From Siphonodentalium dalli (lineage: Eukaryota; Mollusca; Scaphopoda; Gadilida; Siphonodentaliidae), in assembly GCA_032622095.1 (NCBI GenBank), contig CP136061.1, positions 174,181,692 through 174,245,691 of the forward strand: a stretch of 64,000 bases of DNA, in the 5' to 3' direction. The notes under the pieces are model-generated. The model was not told the DNA's origin. It saw only the letters and a list, made by a program, of their open reading frames with translations, and ran no database searches. This document shows, piece by piece, positions 56,473 to 64,000 of the stretch. Both the position numbers and the translations under genes were made by a program. The stretch's first letter is position 1, and every line of letters begins with the position of its first letter.

Positions 56473-59033
56473 GGGAGCATGTCAAAACCTCTTTCGCATA
56501 TGCGAAAATATTGTCGATAATGTCGAAAAAGTTTTGACGTAAATGTGCAAAAACGAAATGTCGGAAATGACGAAAAATAATGCGATAACGTCGAAAGCGA
56601 CTGGCCATAAAAGTGCGATAATGTGGAAACCACAACAGACCAAATTTTCCGTAAAATGTCGAAACGGGAAAGTCGCGACATCGAAACATTGATCGATATT
56701 CGCAAACGACAAAAAGTTGATGAAAAGTTAAAACATCGATACGATGTTGTCGCACTTCATAAATTCGCGCATTTATTTTTGCCTTCTGCGTAATCAGATG
56801 CCAGCTGAATTTTGATTGGTTGAATTGTGTGAAGGAAAATAAAGTTCAGCCGAAGGCCATACAAACAACTCTATGCGGTTAACACACAAGTACAACGACT
56901 TGACAGTTCGACTGTTTTGATAGCTATGAGTTCGCACGAGTCCTAATTAAACAATAGTCAACCCATTCCAAATGTGTGAAGGGGGTGACATTTAGCAAAA
57001 GGCTATAAAAACATATAGGCCTACTGACATATAATGACGTAAGCCGGTCCTCACAACTATGCATGGACTGTGTGACAGTTTTGTTGTTGTTGTTGTCGTG
57101 ATGTCTTCTCAATTAGTGAACAATGGTTTAACTCGTTGGACAAAACCAACACATCTGATATATGAAATTCCAAAATGAAGTGATTTGATGTCATAATATC
57201 AGTTCGATCATGGCTAGAAACAGTGATGAAATCGAATAGATCTATCGTTAGCGGACATATACGCAGTTGGGAAAATATTAGACCAGCAGTTTACACAGGT
57301 CGACAGTACGAAGAAGTTAGGGTTTTCACAACCCCAGGTATCGCACATCTAACAGAAAAAAGATGAAATCACACAGAAATTTGAAACCAGCTGCACCCAC
57401 CCACAACAGGAGCGACAGCCGTCCATCCAGCATTTGAAGAAATAGGCCCGCATCACATTGTATCAACGCCAGACATATATGTATAGAGAGAGAGCCATAC
57501 CCCATCAGTTCATTGTTTTATAATGGTATGTATATCATTATCCATGTTTTTATTATTCATTCAATAAAGAATCGAGAAAAACATAACACTCAACTCCTCT
57601 GCCAGTCAATGCTACCCACAGATGAAACTAGGGTTGGCCTGGGAAATTACAGTGCTAAAAATAGCACAACATAACACGTGCAATTCGTGGAAATTCCAAA
57701 CTATTCTATATGTTTTATATTAACTTAACTTTGTCGCATCTGATCGCTGATATATATTGAATAAAATGTGTAGATTTGAAATAAAAGTCGCCGGCGATTT
57801 AATCATGATAACGCTGCGCTCCGATATCTATCTAACAATGATTTCATACTTAAATTGCGAAAATGGATCATTGTTTACAACAAAACCACAACCGGGTTTA
57901 CGGTACTTTCAGAATGCCATAGACTAAAACGAGAATGCAACGATGCCGTAAACATTAAAATATGTGTCCACATTAAAATATGTGTCTGGTCTAGAAAGAC
58001 AGATTGAAACTGTAGAAATTAACTCTACGTGGCATACGGAAAGTATACTATAAATCGAGGTTGTGGAATTATTTATTGTCGTCCTCGGCTGTATTCTTTT
58101 ATTCATAATAGTTCGCACAATTAAATGGTGATGGTTTACCCAAAATGAAGACAAGTTACATAATCACACACAAAAACAATTTTCGAAATTTGCATTGTTT
58201 ACGGTACCACTCTGCAGTATTAGTTCGACGGTGTAGCAATTATTGCACGAGATTTTGGGGGACTTCAACCTGTACTGTAACATTTACTGTAAACCAGTGA
58301 TATAATATCACTGCTGTAAACCTACGGATTTGCGGCCACCATGTGACATCAAAACGTAGGAAATGATTGTGTAGGCCTATCCTATTATATAAATTGGGTC
58401 TGGGAATCATTTATTTGGGACTTTAATCTTCTATTAATAATAGTTCATTATTAAACGAAGTTTGAATTGTCCGATACTAACCAAATCGGAGATTTCAGTA
58501 GATCGGAGAAATTTACTAATAGGCCTACATATATAAACTCCGATCAAATCGGAATTGTTTTCATATCGGAGAATACTCAGATTAAATCATTGGAATTCTT
58601 ATGAGAAATACTCCAATCTGAGAAATTTCAGCATGGACACCGACATCTTCCCGTTCGCGACACATCGGTATAAAACTGCGACTATGGAGTATTTATTGAA
58701 CACAAACTGTCCTGCCAATCGTATCGACACAACAGCAATATTGACGGAAATAATGCTGCGATCTTGACGAAAACAAACACTGCGAAAATATGTCGAAACA
58801 GAACAGCGAACATTTGAGCAAAACTGCGAAACAAAACTGCGATAATTGCGAAAACATCGAACCAAGACAGCGAAAATGACGAAAAATTTACGAAAACGTA
58901 CGTTAAATTACGGCGTGCGATAATGACGAAAAAACTCCGATAATGTCGGAAAAAACAACATCAATGACGCCACATTTCTCGCAGTTTTATCGCATTTTTT
59001 TTGCATATGCGAAATAGGTTTTGACATGCTCCC
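56473..59033. mobile_element. 2.6-kb non-autonomous Harbinger-like element with CGATAATGTCGAAA-rich ends
   Basis: Left end GGGAGCATGTCAAAACCT, right end AGGTTTTGACATGCTCCC, flanked by TAA (56470-56472, 59034-59036). Next inward is TTTCGCATATGC on both sides. The outer ~290 bp (left) and ~470 bp (right) are degenerate repeats of GCGATAATGTCGAAA, ACTGCGAAAA and similar, in which open frames on both strands are artefacts. No transposase is encoded. Architecture (GGG start, TWA duplication, repeat-packed ends) parallels 41276-45207, though the repeated motif differs. Confidence 0.85.
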
Positions 59034-59057
59034 TAACAGATCAACTAATTGTATTTT

Positions 59058-59573
59058 TAGCCCAAATTTACTTGTAAAGTTTCAGCTATTGCTATGCCTT
59101 GGTATCCATCGTCCGTGTGTGTGTGGAGACGTCTGTCAACAATTTCCATTAGCACAGGTCGCACCATTGGTCGGATCATTATGAAATTTGTCATGGCCCT
59201 TGACATTTACATGATGATGAGGAACGAGTCATTTTGGGGTCATTCGGCCAAAAAACATGGCTGCTGGCAGCCATCTTGGATTTTATTCTTTGCATGACTA
59301 AATCCTTTGGCACACACTACAGTCCGCTGCCCCAATCCGATCATCACAAAACTTCATATTGATCTTGATATTGATCTACTAGATGGGAGCTATAAAATAT
59401 TTTTGAATTTTATTGGAAAACATAGCCGCCAGTGGCCATCTTTGATTTACTTTATATATATCTCTTCATGTTTATAATCTAGTATTACGTAGACATTTTA
59501 ACTTTCCGCATTCCTATTGCTCCATTGACTGTAACACATGAAATTATTCCCTTTCCAAGTTGAGCTACAATGT
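59058..59573. repeat. Short copy of the TAGCTCAACTT element
   Basis: From TTTTAGCCCAAATTTACTTG to AAGTTGAGCTACAATGTCAT, with one GAACGAGTCATTTTGGGGTC / GCAGCCATCTTGGATTTTA module. No gene. Confidence 0.7.
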
Positions 59574-59923
59574 CATTGACACTTTCATATAATATATAAT
59601 ATTCTATTATCAATCAAAGTTCCATTGCTTGTGATTGACAAGTTGCCGGGACTGCCCAAATTCAACACTTACCTATGACCTTCAGCCCGGAAGTAATAAC
59701 CCCAGCCCAATTCAACAGTCCACTCCCCAGCTACTTGCACGCGATATGACGTAGTGAGCTTTCTGTTGCGCATGCTGTGTGATGACCACGTGTTTCAAAA
59801 ATAAACAAACCATCCACTATCTGTCACCTATAGAGTCATATTGAAGCACAATATACCGTATTGTTTATTAATATGCCCAATGAGTGCCTGTTCATGGGAT
59901 GGGAGACTGAAAAATGCATCTTC

Positions 59924-60625
59924 TAAAGCTGGTTACACATGGGCGCGGCACACGCGGTTATCTAGCGAATAAACTTTTTGTCTTCGCCGCGTGAGTGTGT
60001 CGCTTTCACATGGCAGCGGCAGAATAATTATAAACGCCCGAAGTATTGTGTTTCATAACATGATTTCTAGAATGGAGGCAGTGTCTGATGACACACTTGT
60101 TATAATAGCGCTGGCATATTTGTATCGACAACGGAAAAAGAAGAGAAATAGAAGGTTTTGGGTACACCCAATTAATAAGAAGAGATATTTACATGCTGTA
60201 TTTAATCATTTATACCGTGAACTCTATTCAGATGAGGACAAATTTATACAATACTTTAGAACGTCAAGGGACCAATTCGCACGGATACTTTTCTTCATCG
60301 AAGATGATATAAAGAAAGAATACAGGGTGCGGAAGCCAATCAGCCCACAGCAAAGACTTGCGATATTTTTGGGGATTTCTCTTAAATTTGAGGTAGTACC
60401 CGATGAATATGTGTGGAATGCTTTGATCTGACAGTGATTCGTCGCGCGATCGCTCTGCAAAATGGCTCACGGTTCCATTGAAAATAATCGCGCCGCTCAT
60501 TAAAAATGTCGCCGCGCGTCGATTGGCCGCGCCGCGCCAATGTGTAAGGTCCCGTGCTTCATGACTGCACAAACTCGATCGTCCGGCCGTGTCGGCCGCG
60601 CCGCGCCCATGTGTAAGCGGCTTTA
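59924..60625 (+). mobile_element. Internally deleted PIF/Harbinger transposon
   Basis: Left end TAAAGCTGGTTACACATGGG CGCGGC and right end, inverted, TAAAGCCGCTTACACATGGG CGCGGC. Between them is the first part of a Harbinger nuclease gene and then, without catalytic domain, ~190 bp of very GC-rich end sequence (GCGCCGCGCC). A target duplication is not clear because the ends themselves carry TAA/TTA. Confidence 0.8.
60060..60431 (+). pseudogene. N-terminal third of a Harbinger (HARBI1-like) nuclease
   Basis: ATG at 60060 (MISRMEAVSDD) is a better start than the upstream GTG. The segment FWVHPINKKR followed by YSDEDKFIQYFRTSRDQFAR and KPISPQQRLAIFL is the well-known N-terminal region of Harbinger/HARBI1 proteins (FWVHPLNxxR ... 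FRMSxxxFDxLL ... ISPxxRLAIxLRFL). It ends at TGA 60431 after 123 codons, before the DDE domain, so it cannot cleave DNA. The frame is otherwise unbroken, suggesting a recent deletion derivative. Confidence 0.85.
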
Positions 60626-60639
60626 TAGACAAGAGTTTA

Positions 60640-60985
60640 CAGGCTTTAAATTGTAGCTGCCTGATTTCTTGAAAAGTTTTAAATTAAATGCGTCTCTTGA
60701 AGTTGAAACTCAGTCAGCCAGAATATTTTTTAGTCTTTGGAACTTGACACAAAATATGTACAGCATTACTCAAAGCAGATGCAATTGATTAACTGTATTG
60801 TTGTTATGCATGTCCCATTTCGTTTTAGATTAAATTTTTTGATTATTTTACTGTGAAATGTCCATTATGTCGGGTGTCGTTGTATATTCATAATTCATCA
60901 TTAATTTAAAGCGAGAAACATTTCCACTTTCAAGCACAGTCCACTGGGAGAAAATAGTAAAATATTATGGGAGGCCAAATTAACA
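60640..60985. repeat. Second copy of the 54028-54245 dispersed repeat
   Basis: Shares CAGGCTTTAAATT, TCTTGAAAAGTTT, GAGAAACATTTCCA and CTGGGAGAAAATAGTA in the same order, with about 100 bp of additional sequence in the middle. Confidence 0.75.
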
Positions 60986-60994
60986 GTTATTAGC

Positions 60995-62531
60995 TAAACT
61001 TTACTTTATAAAGTTTGAGCTATTGCCATGGCTTTGTCGTCCTTCGTCTGTGTGTGCGTGATTTGTCAATAATACAGGCTACAGGTCGTACCTTTGGTTG
61101 GATCATTATGAAATTTGTCATAGCTGTTGACATCAACATTTAGACCGGAACGATTCATTTTGGGGTCATTTGGAAAATTTCAAAATTCAATCCATTAGCA
61201 CGGGTTACAGGTCGTACTGTTTGTCTGATCATTATGAAATTTGTCATGGGTGTTAATATTGACATTTAGATGGGAACGAGTAATTTTTGGGTCATTCGGC
61301 CAAAAAACATGGCCGCCAGCAGCCATATTGGATTTTACTCTTTGCATGACTAAATCCTTTGGCACGGGCTACAGGTCGTACCTTTGGACGGAATATCATA
61401 AAATTTGTCATGGCTGTTTAAATTGGAATGTAGATGGGAATGAGTCATTTTGGGGTCATTCGGACAAAAAACATGGTTGCCAGCAGCCATCTTGGATTTC
61501 AAAATTCAATCCATTAGCACAGGTTACAGGTGGTACTGTTCGTCTAATCATCATAAAATTTGTCATGGATGTTAATATTGACATGTAGATAAGAACGAGT
61601 AATTTTGGGGTCGTTCGGCCAGAAAACATGGCCGCTGGCAGCCATCTTGGAGTTTATTCTTTGCATGACTAAATCCTTTCACACAGGCTGCAGGTCGTAC
61701 TTTTGGTCAGATCATCATGAAATTTGTCATGGATGTTAACAATGACATGTAGATGGGAACGAGTCATTTTGGGGTCATTTGGCCAAAAATCCTGGCCGCC
61801 AGCAGCCATCTTGGATTTTACTCTTTGTATGACTAAATCCTTTAGCACGGGCTACAGGTCGTACGTTTAGACTGATCATCGTGAAATTTGTCATGGCTGT
61901 TGAAATTGGAATGTAGATGGGAACGAGTCATTATGGGGTCATTCGGACAAAAAACATGGCTGTCAGCGACCATCTTGGATTTCAAAATTCAATCCATTAG
62001 CATGGGCATGGATTAGTCATTTTTAGGTCATTCGGCCAAAAATCCTGGCCGCCAGCAGCCATCTTGGATTTTACTCTTTGCATGACTAAATCCTTTGGCA
62101 TGGGCTACAGGTCATATTAGTACCTTTAGTCGGATCATCATGAAATTTGTCATGGCTGTTGACATTGGGACGTAGTGTGGAAACAAGTCATTTTAGGGTC
62201 ATTTGGCCTTAAAACGTGTCCACTGTCAGCCATCTTGGATTTTACTCTTTGCATTACTATACCTTTGGCACATCCTACAGTCCACTTCCCTCATCCGATC
62301 ATCTCCAGACTTCATATTATTCTTGATATTGATCTTACTAGATGGATGCTATCAAATGATTTTAAATTTTATTGGAAAACATAGCCGCCAGCAACCATCT
62401 TGGATTTTACTTTTATATATATATATCTCTTCATGTTGATAATCTAGTATTACTTAGACATTTCAACTTTCTGCATTCCTAATCGCTCCATTGAGTGTAA
62501 TACATTAAATTATTCCTTTCCAAGTTGAGCT
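60995..62531. repeat. Long copy of the TAGCTCAACTT element with module amplification
   Basis: From TAGCTAAACTTTACTTTATA to AAGTTGAGCTACAGTGTCAT. The CAGCCATCTTGGATTT module recurs at about 61318, 61484, 61638, 61802, 61966, 62053, 62225 and 62391, spacing mostly ~160 bp. Open frames are incidental. Confidence 0.8.
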
Positions 62532-62593
62532 ACAGTGTCATTGACACTTTTATTATAAGGTAATTTTGAATCATACAGACTTCAGTAGATTTC

Positions 62594-62662
62594 AAAATCT
62601 CAGTCGTTTTAGTTTTGATAGTTTGCTCACCAAACTATCAAAACTAAAACGACTGAGATTTT
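62594..62662. repeat. Perfect hairpin: 31-bp arms, 7-nt loop
   Basis: Arm 62594-62624 (starts AAAATCTCAGTCG) is the exact reverse complement of 62632-62662; loop GCTCACC. No mismatch. Purpose unknown. Confidence 0.95.
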
Positions 62663-63039
62663 ATTGTTACTTGTTACTTAATACATTTTGTACAGATTTT
62701 GGATTTGTTCATAATAAAAGTAGTGGAGCTGCTCACTTCAGGCACATGTGCCATCCACCATTTTGTCCTCCTTCCTCCCTGTTCCACAGGTCACATGTCC
62801 ATCACATGATGTCTGTCACATGATGCAGTTAAAGTAGCATACCATGTTCATAACAATCTCCCACTGTTTTCTAGAAGTCCCACATATTTACATATATACA
62901 ATGAATAGCCTTACATCTGGATTGTTGAGTGCCTCAGCCCATCAAGAATCTTACACCTTGATGCATTGCTCTTTGTGAGGCAATCAGCTAACTGAATCTC
63001 TTTTGGAACATTTAGAAGAATGTAGCAGTTGTACAAGCG
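62663..63039. other. Non-coding stretch before the ORF1-like gene
   Basis: No exon recognised; may contain the 5' region of the retroelement gene that follows. Confidence 0.4.
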
Positions 63040-64000
63040 ATGAAGACAAGTGTTTTAATTAACTCCGCGATAGCCTGCTGGAACACGATGGAAGACTCGA
63101 TTACATATGGAGCTGATGATACATTAACTGGGGATAGCTTCAACACATCTCTACAGATTGATGATTCTGAAATCAAAAAGCTTACTGACTCCAAATATGG
63201 GGAGGGAGAGGCCGATAAGACATGTTTGAATGGAACAGAAACGACAGAGGAAACAGGCACAGACAAGATAGACAGCGATATCGAGGAAGATACAAGGGAT
63301 GGAAAAAAAACAATTCGACGGAGAAACTGAATACCAAAAGAACAGTTAAGAAACGTAAAACTGCGACCTGCAAACCACAAACAAGGGAAATAAAGAATAG
63401 AGGAAGGGCATTACTAATAGAACTGAGAAGTACCAAACTTACTATGATGCATTGCGGAAAAGATACTACAACGATGGAGACAAGCAGGCAGAATTCGATG
63501 TAGATTGGGAGGAAGAAATAGAAGAAGGAGGTGCTATTGTAGTAGAAAAAGTCAGGATACAAAAGAATAAATCGACGTGGATATCCCTTCATATATACAG
63601 GACCAAATTCAAATTAATGATACAGGGATCCAAAAGAAATGTATCTTGGTGGACGGATGTTGAACTACCAGTGATATGTGGATTCGCATTCTCAAATGAT
63701 TCAGAGGATGAACTCACTCGGATTATGAAGCTGATAGAAGCCAAAGAGTCATCAGATATGGAGACACCCGAGCAAGTTACGTGTAAATCCATAACTCCAA
63801 AGAAACGGGTGACATTTTAAACCAACACACCTGTATCGAAGAGACAGTCAAACATGAGTACCGACGCGCACAACTTGAATCAATCAACACCTAATTCAAA
63901 CTCTGCCATGGAAAACAGTGAATGTGATTGCACAGAAAAAATTATAACAATGCAGAACACAATAGACGATCTAAAATTGGAAAGAGCACAAAGAGAAGAG
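63040..64000 (+). pseudogene. Frameshifted LINE ORF1-like gene running off the edge
   Basis: Three frames follow one another. 63040-63330 starts with ATG (MKTSVLINSA) and is acidic (DKIDSDIEEDTRDGKK). After an indel near the A-run at 63303-63310 a lysine/arginine-rich part follows (RTVKKRKTATCKPQTREIKN). After another shift near 63395, YYDALRKRYYNDGDKQAEFD, WEEEIEEGGAIVVEKV and LHIYRTKFKLMIQGSKRNVS lead to a stop at 63820. A new ATG at 63855 opens a likely coiled coil (ENSECDCTEKIITMQNTIDD) that continues beyond the window. The motif set resembles nucleic-acid-binding ORF1 proteins of molluscan non-LTR elements as I remember them; a host gene is an alternative. Confidence 0.4.

Noticed and set aside
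56450-56755. Three overlapping minus-strand frames
   Set aside because: They translate the CGATAATGTCGAAA subterminal repeats in three frames; repeats, not genes.
60060-60431. Host HARBI1 gene
   Set aside because: Enclosed by transposon-type inverted ends and lacking the DDE domain; a transposon remnant fits better.
63182-63592. 136-codon hydrophobic minus-strand frame
   Set aside because: Antisense of the acidic/basic ORF1-like coding region, an expected shadow.

Overview
This window looks like one locus of an animal genome, most probably a bivalve mollusc or a close lophotrochozoan relative. It is AT-rich and has canonical GT/AG introns. It is full of dispersed families with short palindromic openings (AGCTCACCTGAG, TAGCTCAACTT) and GTCCGTCC stretches, which I associate with bivalve genomes. 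The species call is inference. No bacterial genes, operons, rRNA or intact tRNA genes were seen.

Host genes are sparse. Four plus-strand exons (16265-16345, 39086-39316, 46294-46422, 56080-56233) join in one frame and read as consecutive exons of MDN1 (midasin), the giant AAA+ ATPase that remodels pre-60S ribosomes. The third carries a P-loop and the MNSSMDTTELLGGFEQ signature. So most of the window is midasin intron (about 22.7, 7.0 and 9.7 kb, plus a last one running off the end). Inside the third intron, on the opposite strand, is an intact, apparently single-exon orphan class A GPCR (47210-48442) with unusual key motifs: EEY instead of DRY, and TP instead of NP in helix 7.

The rest is mobile DNA. 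From left to right: a hAT remnant with a BED finger (2-566); a satellite (567-1590) and an 18-bp minisatellite; a decayed 4-kb DNA transposon with ~125-bp terminal inverted repeats (TIRs) and a broken transposase ending in an eight-cysteine finger (1857-5902, possibly Academ superfamily); three head-to-tail retroposon-like units (5973-7787); a clean hAT-type non-autonomous element with a perfect 8-bp target duplication (7886-8772); a hAT-like element with a polyQ zinc-finger ORF (10456-11785); a ~140-bp tandem array (14190-15955); two copies of a long AGCTCACCTGAG family (18733-20706, 30881-37407), the second split by a dead LINE; a 3.1-kb inverted repeat with ~580-bp arms (21046-24116); an unexplained GC-rich block containing a 37-G run (24117-27945); three further CAGGG...CCCTG or TTAA-type elements; and a Harbinger transposon cut down to its N-terminal half (59924-60625).

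The most distinctive items are two large non-autonomous elements, 41276-45207 and 56473-59033. Both start with GGG, are flanked by 3-bp TTA or TAA duplications (PIF/Harbinger-like), and have ends packed with short degenerate repeats (CCCGATAG in one, CGATAATGTCGAAA in the other). The first also holds two and a bit copies of an exact 466-bp-period tandem repeat. A perfect 31-bp-arm hairpin lies at 62594-62662, and a frameshifted ORF1-like gene runs off the right edge. All identifications are from reading the sequence; no database search was possible.
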